The position numbers were made by a program, and so were the translations under genes. From Terrimonas sp. (GTDB taxonomy: Bacteria > Bacteroidota > Bacteroidia > Chitinophagales > Chitinophagaceae): a stretch of DNA of 64,000 bases. The notes beneath the pieces are model-generated. The model did not search any database. It was not told where the DNA came from and was given only the letters and a program-made list of their open reading frames with translations. Within the stretch, counting starts at the first letter, position 1. Each line of letters starts with the position of its first letter. Positions 1 to 9,600 of the stretch are shown in pieces. The stretch is taken from the NCBI GenBank assembly GCA_016125075.1, contig WGMO01000001.1, positions 310,001-374,000 on the forward strand. The letters run 5' to 3'.

Positions 1-254
1 TGATGAAAAATGAAAAAAAATCAGACTTGCAGAACTTGTTGGAGTATCATGTTTCCATTGGTGTTTTTAAAGAAGATATGCTGCAGGATGGTCAAACCAT
101 TGGGCAAGCCAATAGCGAAAAGATCTTTATCAAAAAAACCCCGGATGGCAAGATAAAGATTAATGGTACTGCCAATATCATCGCCGCAATACCGGCGAGC
201 AATGGACTTATTTATGTGATTGATGAAGTATTACTGCCCCCGGTTAAAAATTAA
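1..254 (+). CDS. FAS1 (fasciclin) domain protein, 5' end missing
   Basis: The frame is open from the first base of the window, so this is the C-terminal part of a longer gene. The visible 83 residues match the end of a fasciclin/FAS1 domain: an LLEYHV motif, then a stretch around NGTANIIAAIPASNGLIYVIDEVL, which corresponds to the conserved H2/YH region and the final 'G.IHVID.VL.P' strand. FAS1 domains are extracytoplasmic adhesion-type folds. It sits 60 bp upstream of the NosL fusion in the same direction, so it is probably co-transcribed with the nos accessory genes. The Met at position 3 is internal and should not be taken as the start. The family call is fairly secure. Its role in N2O reduction is unknown. 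Confidence 0.75.
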   Translation, partial: MKNEKKSDLQNLLEYHVSIGVFKEDMLQDGQTIGQANSEKIFIKKTPDGKIKINGTANIIAAIPASNGLIYVIDEVLLPPVKN

Positions 255-314
255 TCGAAATGAATGTATGGGTGGAAGCCCTTTAGCGCAAAGCAGACAA
301 CATAAAGAAAAATC

Positions 315-1346
315 ATGAAGCATCCATTAAGTGTAACATCAAGAATTCTGGTAGCATTTGCCAGTGGGGCCCTGTTGGCAGTTTATTTCTTACCCGCCTG
401 GAGGATTGACCTTTTTGCGCCCCAATACCCCGAAGGGCTCTCCATGTTTATTTGGATCAATAAGATAACGGGCGATGTTGATATCATCAACGGGCTCAAC
501 CACTATATTGGTATGAAACATATTTCTGCGGACATGTTTCCGGAATTCAGGTTTTTACCTTATGTGGTGGGGTTTTTTATTGTACTGGGTATGCTGGCTT
601 CCATAACAGGGAACAGAAAACTGCTGGCGGCATATGTTCTCTTTACCGTTATTGGTGGTGTACTGGTTCCCTATGATCTATACCGCTGGGGGTATGCCTA
701 TGGTCATGAGCTGGATCCAAAAGCTGCCATACAGGTCCCGGGGCTTTCTTATCAACCACCGGTATTCGGGCATAAACGATTGCTCAATTTTGATGCTTAT
801 TCTTTCCCCGATGTTGCGGGTTGGATCGTATTCGGAGCAGGTTTATTGGCAGCATCAGTGCTCTTTTTTGAATGGTATAGGTCCCGGAAAGGTAGAGCAA
901 TCCCTGTAAAAACTATCCTGATCGCTTTTTGCATGCTTATTTTCCCGTTTACTTCCTGTACCGTAAAACCAGTTCCTTTTAACATCGGAAAAGATAATTG
1001 CACGATGTGCAAGATGGGAGTGGCTGACCTACGGTTTGGGGGGGAGATCATTACAAAAAAAGGAAAGATTTTCAAATTTGATGATGCCGGTTGCCTGTTG
1101 ACATATATAAAATCCGGTGAAATGGATACGACCCAAATCAAAGATATCCTTATCATGAATTTCTTACATCCCAACACCTTCATTACGACAAGTAAGAGCC
1201 AGTTCCTGGTCTCCTCATCGATCAAAAGCCCCATGAACAGCAGTATAGCCGGATTCGAAAACAGGGCCGTGGCAGAAAAAGTGAAAGGGGAAAATGAGGG
1301 AGAAATCATGAGCTGGCAAGAACTGCAAAACAGCACTGCACAATGA
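315..1346 (+). CDS. nosL: Polytopic membrane protein fused to NosL copper chaperone domain
   Basis: A 343-residue protein in two parts. Residues 1-190 are membrane protein: hydrophobic segments near 10-28, 82-97, 103-120 and 168-187. Residues 198-215 form a further hydrophobic segment ending in a lipobox-like FPFTSC (Cys215). The rest is a NosL domain: CTMCKM (Cys229, Cys232, Met234), a DLRFGGE segment, and FDDAGC (Cys260). NosL delivers copper to nitrous oxide reductase NosZ in the periplasm and is normally a separate small lipoprotein. Here no plausible start codon precedes the NosL part, so it is one chain. It overlaps nosD by 4 bp (ATGA). The NosL assignment is strong. The function of the N-terminal part is not known. 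Confidence 0.85.
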   Translation: MKHPLSVTSRILVAFASGALLAVYFLPAWRIDLFAPQYPEGLSMFIWINKITGDVDIINGLNHYIGMKHISADMFPEFRFLPYVVGFFIVLGMLASITGNRKLLAAYVLFTVIGGVLVPYDLYRWGYAYGHELDPKAAIQVPGLSYQPPVFGHKRLLNFDAYSFPDVAGWIVFGAGLLAASVLFFEWYRSRKGRAIPVKTILIAFCMLIFPFTSCTVKPVPFNIGKDNCTMCKMGVADLRFGGEIITKKGKIFKFDDAGCLLTYIKSGEMDTTQIKDILIMNFLHPNTFITTSKSQFLVSSSIKSPMNSSIAGFENRAVAEKVKGENEGEIMSWQELQNSTAQ

Positions 1347-2578
1347 CACGCTTTTACCTGTTAATATTGAGCCTGGTTATTACGTCCCGTGTATTATCCA
1401 ATACGATAAGAGTTGGCAGCAATGAAAAATTGAAAACAATCAAACAGGCGTTGCTGCTGGCAAAAAGTGGCGATACGGTTCTTGTACAGTATGGGATCTA
1501 CCGCGAAGGTTCCCTCACCATAACAAAACCGCTAACCCTTCTCGGAATAGGCTTCCCGGTTCTGGACGGTGAAAACAAAGTTGAAAACCTTGTCATCAGC
1601 GGAAAAGATGTTACCATAAGGGGATTCCAATTCAGGGACTCCAGGCATTCCAGTTCAAATGATTATGCTGCCATCGACATTATCGATGCTACCAACATCC
1701 GCATTGACAACAATAAAATCATCAATGCCCATTTTGGCATCCACATTGCTAACTCTACCTATTGTACGGTTAGTAATAATTTCATCAAAGGGCAAGCCGT
1801 ATCGGAACAAAGTGCGGGAAATGGCATCCATATCTGGAAATCTGACCATGCCACTATTGAAAACAACCATATCCAGGGTCACAGGGATGGTATATATTTT
1901 GAATTTGTAACACAATCGGTCATTCGAAAAAACACCAGTGAAAACAATATCCGTTATGGCCTTCATTTCATGTTTTCCCACCAGGATCAATATATCGGTA
2001 ATATTTTCAGAAACAACGGCACCGGGGTTGCTGTTATGTACACCCGAAATGTAACCATGACGGGTAACCATTTTGAGAAAAACTGGGGTAATTCATCCTA
2101 TGGTATTCTCTTAAAGGATATTACTGACAGTGATCTTTCCGGCAATCAATTCACAAACAATACCATTGGAATATTCATGGAAGGTGGCAACCGAATTAAA
2201 GTCGAAAAAAATATTTTCAAAAACAATGGCTGGGCGATGAAAATTCAGGCCAATTGCTCCGATAACTTTATTAATTATAACAATTTTAGCAATAACACTT
2301 TTGATATTTCGACTAATGGGACGATGGTACTGAGTGATTTCAGCAGGAACTACTGGGATAAATATGAAGGATATGATATCAATAAAGATGGTTTTGGAGA
2401 TGTTCCTTACCATCCGGTAAGTCTATATGCCATGGTCATAGAACAAAATCCGAGTTCTGTAATTCTTTTACACAGTTTTATGGTAACCCTGCTGGATAAG
2501 GCTGAAAAGGCCATGCCGGTACTGACCCCGGAAAATCTTGTAGACAAACAACCTTTGATGAAACCCATACAGTTATGA
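1343..2578 (+). CDS. nosD: NosD, periplasmic copper-processing beta-helix protein
   Basis: A 411-residue protein with an N-terminal signal peptide (about residues 1-19) and a long right-handed beta-helix made of short N/I-rich turns (repeats such as NNxI, GIxxxxxxN), as in the NosD/PbH1 family. It ends with the conserved sequence NYWDKYEGYDIN followed by G.GD.PY, typical of NosD. With NosF and NosY it forms the ABC-type complex needed for maturation of the copper centre of nitrous oxide reductase. It overlaps the upstream nosL stop and the downstream nosF start by 4 bp each, indicating tight translational coupling. Length is normal for the family. Confidence 0.93.
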   Translation: MTRFYLLILSLVITSRVLSNTIRVGSNEKLKTIKQALLLAKSGDTVLVQYGIYREGSLTITKPLTLLGIGFPVLDGENKVENLVISGKDVTIRGFQFRDSRHSSSNDYAAIDIIDATNIRIDNNKIINAHFGIHIANSTYCTVSNNFIKGQAVSEQSAGNGIHIWKSDHATIENNHIQGHRDGIYFEFVTQSVIRKNTSENNIRYGLHFMFSHQDQYIGNIFRNNGTGVAVMYTRNVTMTGNHFEKNWGNSSYGILLKDITDSDLSGNQFTNNTIGIFMEGGNRIKVEKNIFKNNGWAMKIQANCSDNFINYNNFSNNTFDISTNGTMVLSDFSRNYWDKYEGYDINKDGFGDVPYHPVSLYAMVIEQNPSSVILLHSFMVTLLDKAEKAMPVLTPENLVDKQPLMKPIQL

Positions 2579-3330
2579 TCAGGATTGAACATATTCAGAA
2601 AAGATTCAAAAAACTCCAGGTCCTCAATGATATATCGGCCGAATTTGAACGGGGCCAGGTCATCTCTTTGATCGGACCCAATGGATCGGGTAAAACCACC
2701 CTGATCAAATCCATCCTCGGGATGGTCAAGCCTGATAGCGGAAAGATTTTTTTCAGGAACGCCTATATCAATGGGAGTTTTGCATACCGGCAACATATTG
2801 GCTACATGCCCCAGATCGGACGCTACCCGGACCACATGAAAATGGGGCAGCTATTTGATATGCTCAAAAATATCCGGGGGGTTCCGGAAGAACAACTGGA
2901 CAACGAACTGATCAGGCAATTTGATCTTTTTACCATGTTTGAAAAACCCATGCGGACACTTTCGGGCGGAACAAGACAAAAAGTTAGCGCCGCCCTCGCT
3001 TTCCTGTTTAACCCGGAGGTATTGATTCTGGATGAGCCGACCGCAGGTCTTGACCCATTATCGTCTGAAATACTCAAGGAAAAAATCCTGAAGGAAAAAC
3101 AAAAGCATAAACTGATCCTGATCACATCCCATATCCTCAGCGACCTGGATGAATTGACAACACATGTAATGTATCTGCAGGAAGGGAACCTGCAGTTTTT
3201 TAAGGAAATCGGTAACCTGCGGGAAGAAACCGGGGAACAAAAACTGGGTAAAGCTATTGCCAGTATTCTGAAAAGTGAAAAAGAGGTCCAAACCGTGATC
3301 CGGGATTTATTATCTGCTGTAAAAAAATAA
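2575..3330 (+). CDS. nosF: NosF, ABC transporter ATPase of the Nos maturation complex
   Basis: A 251-residue ABC ATPase with Walker A GPNGSGKTT (residues 34-42), signature LSGGTRQK, Walker B VLILDEP followed by TAGLDP, and the switch histidine in ITSHILSD. It is the cytoplasmic ATPase partner of the NosY permease and the periplasmic NosD in copper-site assembly of nitrous oxide reductase. The start codon overlaps the nosD stop (ATGA), and nosY begins 11 bp after its stop. By sequence alone it could be any single-domain ABC exporter ATPase. The nosL-nosD-x-nosY order settles the assignment. Confidence 0.93.
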   Translation: MIRIEHIQKRFKKLQVLNDISAEFERGQVISLIGPNGSGKTTLIKSILGMVKPDSGKIFFRNAYINGSFAYRQHIGYMPQIGRYPDHMKMGQLFDMLKNIRGVPEEQLDNELIRQFDLFTMFEKPMRTLSGGTRQKVSAALAFLFNPEVLILDEPTAGLDPLSSEILKEKILKEKQKHKLILITSHILSDLDELTTHVMYLQEGNLQFFKEIGNLREETGEQKLGKAIASILKSEKEVQTVIRDLLSAVKK

Positions 3331-3341
3331 AAAAGCCTACT

Positions 3342-4109
3342 ATGTTTAAAGTATCACGATATGTGTTTTATGATATCATCAAGAATAAGATCATTCTGGG
3401 TTACACTTTATTTCTCTTTGTGGTTTCTATGAGCATGTTCAGGATGGAAGACAGCAATAAAAAAGCAATTCTCAGCCTGTTAACAATTATTTTAATTGTT
3501 ATCCCATTAGTCAGTGTTGTATTTTCCACCATCCATTACTATAACTCATACGAGTTCATAGAACTATTATTATCACAGCCTTTAAGCAGAACCCGGATCC
3601 TTTTGAGTGAATATGCAGGCGTATGTATCTCCTTACTTTCTTCTTTTTTTATCGGTTTGGGTATTCCGGTGATGCTTTATGCTTTCAATCCCACCGGTCT
3701 CTCTTTTTTGTTCACAGGGAGCGCTTTAACAATGGTTTTTACATCACTGGCCTTTTGGGTATCCGTTAAAGCCAGGGATAAAGCCAGGGGCATTGGAACC
3801 GCCCTACTTTTATGGTTTTACTTTGCCCTGATCTATGACGGACTGGTTTTGCTGATCCTATTTAGCTTCAGCGATTATCCGCTGGAAAAGATTACACTCT
3901 TACTATCAGCCCTGAATCCTTTAGACCTGGGGCGCATTTTTATCATGCTAAAAATGGATGTAAGTGCCTTAATGGGATATACGGGGGCCCTTTATAAAGA
4001 TTTTTTTGGCAGTATGTCCGGGATGCTTTTCACTTCCGGTATTATGATCATCTGGATAATACTACCCCTCTGGCTATCGGTGAGGAAGTTTAAAAGAAAA
4101 GACCTATAG
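3342..4109 (+). CDS. nosY: NosY, permease subunit of the Nos maturation ABC complex
   Basis: A 255-residue integral membrane protein with about six hydrophobic segments (for example near 15-33, 40-62, 100-120, 127-145, 160-180 and 228-248). It contains the 'E.IELLLSQPLSR..ILLSEY' cytoplasmic loop characteristic of ABC-2 type NosY permeases. It forms the transmembrane channel partner of NosF. It is the last gene of the visible nos operon: a strong hairpin at 4249-4276 follows, and the next gene, trmD, has its own promoter. Starts with ATG at 3342, 11 bp after nosF. Confidence 0.9.
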   Translation: MFKVSRYVFYDIIKNKIILGYTLFLFVVSMSMFRMEDSNKKAILSLLTIILIVIPLVSVVFSTIHYYNSYEFIELLLSQPLSRTRILLSEYAGVCISLLSSFFIGLGIPVMLYAFNPTGLSFLFTGSALTMVFTSLAFWVSVKARDKARGIGTALLLWFYFALIYDGLVLLILFSFSDYPLEKITLLLSALNPLDLGRIFIMLKMDVSALMGYTGALYKDFFGSMSGMLFTSGIMIIWIILPLWLSVRKFKRKDL

Positions 4110-4248
4110 GTATTCCGTTCATATGACATTGGTCATCCCCCCTGCTGAGTAAAGTCATTTCGAGGGATGGGGAGAGCCAATACTTTTGTTCCAAATAATA
4201 AAACTCACCCATCGAAAGATGGGCAATCGTTGGTTTTCGTTTCAATTG

Positions 4249-4276
4249 AAAGTCCCCCGGTTCCCCGGGGGACTTT
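4249..4276 (+). terminator. Terminator-like hairpin after nos operon
   Basis: Perfect 12-bp stem (4249-4260 with 4265-4276) around a TTCC loop. The stem is very G/C-rich in the middle (GTCCCCCGG) and ends in AAA/TTT, giving only a four-base T stretch on the plus strand. Placed between nosY and trmD, it most likely ends the nos transcript. The weak T tract keeps confidence moderate. Confidence 0.6.
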
Positions 4277-4402
4277 TCGTTGAGCTTTCCAATGACTGGT
4301 CCTCCCATTTCTATTTCCCGCTCAACCTTGATGACCAATAATGCCTGACGGGTGCTTTTGCATCCCGGTTTACGCCGGTGACCAGTTGAGCCGTTAAGAT
4401 TA

Positions 4403-4410
4403 TATCTTTG
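4403..4410 (+). promoter_or_regulatory. Bacteroidota -7 element of trmD, near-leaderless
   Basis: TATCTTTG matches the Bacteroidota -7 consensus TAnnTTTG exactly and ends only 4 bp before the trmD ATG at 4415. If it is used, the transcript would start at or very near the start codon, so the mRNA would be essentially leaderless. A TTG at 4386-4388 could be part of a -33 element, but the spacing is short. Confidence 0.5.
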
Positions 4411-4414
4411 CCCC

Positions 4415-5092
4415 ATGAGAATTGATATCATTTCTGTTCTGCCCGAGCTGCTGGAAAGCCCGCTGCAACACAGCATCATGAAAAGAGCCCAGGAAAAGGG
4501 CCTGCTGGCCGTTTACACCCATAGCCTGCGAAAATGGGCGGTGAATGAATACGGACAGGTAGATGACTACCAGTATGGGGGCGGTGCCGGCATGGTGATG
4601 ATGTGTGAACCCCTGGCCAATGCTGTCGAGTCCCTGCAGCAGGAAAGAAAATATGATGAAGTGATCTATATGACACCTGACGGCGTCACCCTGAACCAGC
4701 AGATGGCGAATACCTTGTCTCTGCAAGAAAACATCATCATCATATGTGGTCATTACAAGGGCATCGATGAAAGGATCAGGGAACATTTTATTACCCTTGA
4801 AATATCGATCGGGGATTATGTACTTAGTGGCGGGGAACTGGCCGCCGCCGTTTTGACCGATACTATCGGCAGACTATTACCAGGCGTGCTGAATGATGAG
4901 ACCTCTGCCTTATTCGACTCTTTCCAGGACAACCTGCTGGCACCGCCGGTTTATACCAGACCTGAAGATTTCAGGGGCTGGAAAGTGCCCGATATCCTGC
5001 TGGGTGGCAACCACAAACTTATTGATGAATGGCGCCTGGATCAATCCCTGGAAAGAACAAAAAAAAGGAGACCGGATATCCTGAAAGATTAG
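4415..5092 (+). CDS. trmD: tRNA (guanine-N1)-methyltransferase TrmD
   Basis: A 225-residue SPOUT-class enzyme that methylates G37 at N1 in tRNAs reading codons that start with C, protecting the reading frame. Recognisable motifs are the N-terminal [11 protein letters not shown], the [13 protein letters not shown] loop, the trefoil-knot segments [15 protein letters not shown] and [15 protein letters not shown], and the C-terminal [10 protein letters not shown]. Length is normal for TrmD. It is isolated here rather than in the usual rpsP-rimM-trmD-rplS operon, with its own promoter immediately upstream. Confidence 0.96.
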   Translation: MRIDIISVLPELLESPLQHSIMKRAQEKGLLAVYTHSLRKWAVNEYGQVDDYQYGGGAGMVMMCEPLANAVESLQQERKYDEVIYMTPDGVTLNQQMANTLSLQENIIIICGHYKGIDERIREHFITLEISIGDYVLSGGELAAAVLTDTIGRLLPGVLNDETSALFDSFQDNLLAPPVYTRPEDFRGWKVPDILLGGNHKLIDEWRLDQSLERTKKRRPDILKD

Positions 5093-5553
5093 ACGAAATA
5101 TTTTACTGCATTGTTTACAAAAGACACCTATGGGGTAAAGGGATGCAACAGCCATCCACGGGCAGAATCGTCCATGCAGGCGGGCACATGATGATGCAAT
5201 TTTTCCAAGCAACTGCTCAGGCCATCATCATGATGAGCAAAAAGGAAACCAGGATAAATATTAGATTGATCGCAATGGTCTTTTTCATAAAATAGCTTTT
5301 ACCGGTTACGATATCTGTATTGAAAACAATGCCAGCCCCTGCATCCTGTTGATGAACTTTCCCCGCTAATACACTTTTTTTTACCGGCACAATACTGCTT
5401 TTTACAGGACGAGGAATAGTAGATTTTACCGTAATTACTCCATACACTGGCTTAACTAAATGGTTATCACGCCCATCGCTTCAACACTGCCATCATGAAC
5501 GAAAAGCAGATCATAAGCGTTAAAAACCTATCTTCACCGGATTAGCAACATCT
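5093..5553. other. 461-bp intergenic stretch, no supported gene
   Basis: Between trmD and the desaturase, both on the plus strand. Short open frames exist on both strands. The most curious is on the minus strand (5217-5447) and ends in a hydrophobic, signal-peptide-like stretch directly before its stop. None shows a recognisable family or sensible domain, and no clear -7 element or terminator hairpin stands out. It could hold a decayed gene. Confidence 0.5.
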
Positions 5554-6606
5554 ATGAAATCACTATCATTAATAACAGATCCAGTATATATCCAAAAAGA
5601 GCAATACAGTTCCTATGAAAAATTCTGGTTAAAGTTTATCAACGACAAAAGGGACCTTCCTTTTATTCATCTGCTGACGACGATTCACCTGCTGGTGATC
5701 CCCTATGCCATCCTTTTGTTCACCCCTCTTTTAAGCGGCTGGTACTGGTGGCTGGCAGCCATCCCCTACTTTTATATTTCACAATTCTATTTTAAAGGCC
5801 CCTTTGGATTAATGCTTCATTGCCATTGCCACAGGAAATGCTATAAAAAGCCTTACCAGTTCTTTTTCAAATATATGGTTTGGTTTATCTGCCCTTTTTT
5901 CGGGCATACCCCAGAATCTTATTTTGGCCACCATATGGGTATGCACCATGTTGAAAATAATATGCCGGATGATACGAGCAGCACGATGGGCTATCAACGC
6001 GACAGCGCCAGGGCCTTTATCAAATACTGGCTCGCGTTTTTGTTTTCGGGTGTTGCGGCCACATTTGTCTATCTTTTTAAAAGGAAGAGAAAGAAATTGT
6101 ATATCCCGTTTTCTGTGGGAGAAATATCTTTTTTCATTGTGTGCATTGCCCTCTGTTTTGTCAATTTCAAAGCCACCATGGTTATATTTTTCATCCCGTT
6201 GCTATTTGCCCGGCTGGTGATGATGCTGGGAAACTGGACACAACATGCTTTTATCGATGCAGAAGACCCGGAGAACCTGTATACCAGTTCCATCAACTGT
6301 ATCAATACGGTCTATAATCATAAGTGCTGGAATGATGGCTATCACGTGGTTCACCATACAAGACCGGGAGCCCATTACACCGAACATCCTTCCATTTTCC
6401 TTTCACAGCAGGAAGAAATGACCAAAAACAAAACCCTTGTTTTTGACGGGATCCACTACCTGCATGTTTTTGCCTACCTGCTCACCAAACGTTATGATAA
6501 GCTGGCCGAAAACCTGGTCAATATCAATAACATGTTTGCCAACAGTGAAGAGGCCATCACGCTGATGAAAGCAAGAACCAGGAAAATACCGGTCGCCCTG
6601 TCCTGA
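5554..6606 (+). CDS. Membrane fatty acid desaturase/hydroxylase family protein
   Basis: A 350-residue integral membrane protein of the fatty acid desaturase superfamily (di-iron, histidine-box enzymes). Hydrophobic segments lie near residues 38-60, 63-80, 160-176 and 190-222. Histidine clusters are HCHCH (89-93), HHMGMHH (126-132), a single His231 in NWTQHAFID, and HVVHH (263-267) followed by further histidines to about 280. This arrangement fits the iron-binding boxes of the family. It stands alone between trmD and convergent BNR genes, so the substrate cannot be deduced. A sphingolipid, fatty acid or carotenoid substrate are all possible. Confidence 0.75.
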   Translation: MKSLSLITDPVYIQKEQYSSYEKFWLKFINDKRDLPFIHLLTTIHLLVIPYAILLFTPLLSGWYWWLAAIPYFYISQFYFKGPFGLMLHCHCHRKCYKKPYQFFFKYMVWFICPFFGHTPESYFGHHMGMHHVENNMPDDTSSTMGYQRDSARAFIKYWLAFLFSGVAATFVYLFKRKRKKLYIPFSVGEISFFIVCIALCFVNFKATMVIFFIPLLFARLVMMLGNWTQHAFIDAEDPENLYTSSINCINTVYNHKCWNDGYHVVHHTRPGAHYTEHPSIFLSQQEEMTKNKTLVFDGIHYLHVFAYLLTKRYDKLAENLVNINNMFANSEEAITLMKARTRKIPVALS

Positions 6607-6617
6607 ACGGAATCATT

Positions 6618-9600
6618 TTATTCCGCCTTCTCTTCCTTTACCCCAATAACGGGAAGCGCTTTTTCATGAATGAGCTGATTTAGCGCTGGCACATCTTTTT
6701 CCATGATCGTTTTTAGTTTCCCTATTTCAACATCACATTGCTTCGACAGATCGGCAAACACTTCCTGCACCTGACGGCTTGGCGCGAAATTTCCGCTGTT
6801 TGCAGCATCGAATACCCCTCCAAGTTTATCATTCAGGCGGATGGGATAGTTCAAAACATCCTGGCCACTTTTTGACTTGGTCTGATAAAGGGTTTCTTCA
6901 ATAGCTGTCATTTTTTTGTTCAGGCTATCTGCCATCTGTTTGATCTCCTTTGGAGTTTCTTTTCCCCAACGGGCTGTCAGACCATTGACCTGGCTGCGCA
7001 GGGCGCGGATATCTTTAATCGCTTTCTGCACTTCATCAAACTTATCCTTTACTTTCATCAGGAACGCAAACTGCGCATCATATTCTTCCTGGGAACATCG
7101 ATAGTTCGGATCTGCCACTACCGTAAAATTGATATCAGCAGAATCAGACCCGACCCTGATCCTGGCAAAATAATCCCCGGGTGGTGCTGTGATCGAACCC
7201 GGTGTTCCATTCCACAAGATCATACCCTCGGCCCGGTCTGCCCCGGGGTACTGCAGGTCCCAGACAAACCGGTTCATTCCTTTCGCAACCTCCAGTTTAT
7301 TGTCTTTGGCCGTGGTGGAAAATGTTTTGATCACCTGATGGGATCGATCCATGATCACAACGGATGCTTTGGTGGAATCGGTTATATCTTTTACATAATA
7401 ATTGATAACGGCCCCGGAAGGGGGATTCAGGCCGGCCTGTTGCGGGATGCCGAAATTAAAACGGAAACGTCCCCCTGAAACTATTCTCCAGGCCGGGTTT
7501 GTTTTGAAAACATATAAGTTATTATCTAAAAGAGGAGCTTGCATTTGCTGAAGAACACTCAGGTCATCCAGCACCCAAAAAGCCCGGCCCTGGGTAGCCA
7601 CTACCAGGTCATTTTCCTTGATCGTCAAATCTGTAATCGGAACCACGGGCATGTTTAACTGAAAATTTTTCCAGTTCTCTCCTCCGTCAAAGGAGATATA
7701 CATACCATATTCTGTTCCGGCATACAGGAGACCTGGTCTCCGGTGATCGGCCCGGACGACACGGGTAAAATGCATCGGACCGATGCCTTTTGTAATCAGT
7801 TTCCAGGTCTTACCATAGTCTTCTGTTTTATAGATGTATGGTGTAAAATCATCGCTTTTATACCGGGTTCCGGCAAAATAGGCAGTCCCTTTTTTAAAAG
7901 GATCCACTTCAACACTGTTCCACATCATCCCCGGTTCGTTGGCAGGCAGACATTGCGGACAATTTTTAGGGGTTACATTTTCCCAGTTTTTACCCCCGTC
8001 TTTACTGACAGAAATAACGCCGTCATCACTGCCGGTCCATAATAAATCTTTCTCCAATGCGCTTTCCGTTGCGGTAAAAATGGTACAATAATATTCAACC
8101 GAAGTATTGTCCTGCGTAATTGGTCCGCCACTGGATCTTTGTCTTTCTTTATTATTAGTGGTCAGGTCACCGGATAAAGCCGTCCAGCTGGCCCCTTCAT
8201 TTTCTGTGGAGAATAGAACATTCCCTGCACAATACAGTTTTTTGGGGTTATGGGGAGAAAAGAAAATCGGGAAATTCCACTGAAACCGGTATTTCTGCAC
8301 ATCCGCCCCGGCTCCCATGGGGTTATCCGGCCATACCGAGATGGCACGGTTCTCACCGGTCTTATGATCCAGCCTTGACAGGTAGCCACCATAATTGCCC
8401 CCGTACACGATATCGGGGTTCAGCGGGTCTGCCACTACATAACCACTTTCGGCACCAGCCGTTGGCTCCCAGTCATCATCGGTAATGGCAAAACCATAGG
8501 TCCTGCTCTTGATCCTGATGGTTGAATTATCCTGTTGTGCCCCCAGGATCCGATAAGGAAAAGAATTATCGGTAGAAACCCGGTAAATCTGGGACGTAGG
8601 CTGGTTATTATAGGTACTCCAGTTTTCTCCCCCGTTAAAACTCACCTGTGCGCCGCCATCATCGGCTACGATCATACGGTCACCGTCATTGGGATCAATC
8701 CACAGGTCATGGTGATCGCCATGGGGCGTACGGATTCCCTTGAAAGTCCTGCCTCCGTCATTACTGATCATGAAACCAACATTCGGACAGTACACTTTAT
8801 TTTCGTTTTTGGGGTCGACAAATATTTTGGAATAATACCATGCCCGTTGACGAATATTATTATCACTGCTGGTCAGCTGCCAGGAATTGCCTCCATCCGA
8901 ACTGGCAAACAGCCCCCCCTTTGCATTTTCGATCAGTGCATATATCTTATCCGGATTGGAAGGTGCCACCGCAACACCAACGATTCCCCAAACCCCTTTT
9001 GGCATCCCTTTTTTGGATGAAATGTTTTCCCAGGTTTCTCCCCCATCAATGCTTTTCCATAATCCACTGCCGGCTCCACCACTCTCCAGGCTGTAAGGGG
9101 TACGGATCAGGTGCCACATACCGGCATAAAATACATTGGGGTTGCCGGGTTCCATGACAAGGTCACTGCAACCGGTCTGTTCATTGACAAACAGAACCCT
9201 TTTCCAGGTCTTACCCCCATCGATGGTTTTATATACCCCCCTTTCGGCATTGGGCCCAAACAAATGACCCATAACCGCCACCCAAACAATATCGGGGTTC
9301 CTGGGGTGGACAAGGATCCGAATGATATGACGGCCATTGGCCAGACCGATATTCTTCCAGGTGCGGCCCGCATCCTCACTCTTCCACATCCCTTCCAGTC
9401 CTTCACTCACATTCCCCCGCATGGTATTCTCGCCTTCGCCGGCATACACGATATTTTCATCACTGGGTGCAACGGCCACGGCACCCATGGTGCCCCCAAA
9501 ATATTTATCCGAAATATTTTTCCAGTTACTGCCCCCATCGGTAGTTTTCCAGACACCCCCGCCGGTAGCTCCGAAATAAAATGTATTCCTGTCCTTATAG

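Larger units (their letters stand above)
4110..4414. other. Intergenic region nosY-trmD with two hairpins
   Basis: 305 bp without a credible gene. It holds a small hairpin at 4208-4223 (cccatc, GAAA tetraloop, gatggg), the larger terminator-like hairpin at 4249-4276, and the trmD promoter at its right end. I see no tRNA, repeat array or conserved small protein. Confidence 0.7.

Noticed and set aside
5217-5447. Minus-strand frame of 76 residues ending in a hydrophobic stretch
   Set aside because: No recognisable family, odd hydrophobic end directly at the stop, no promoter; kept only in the gap note.
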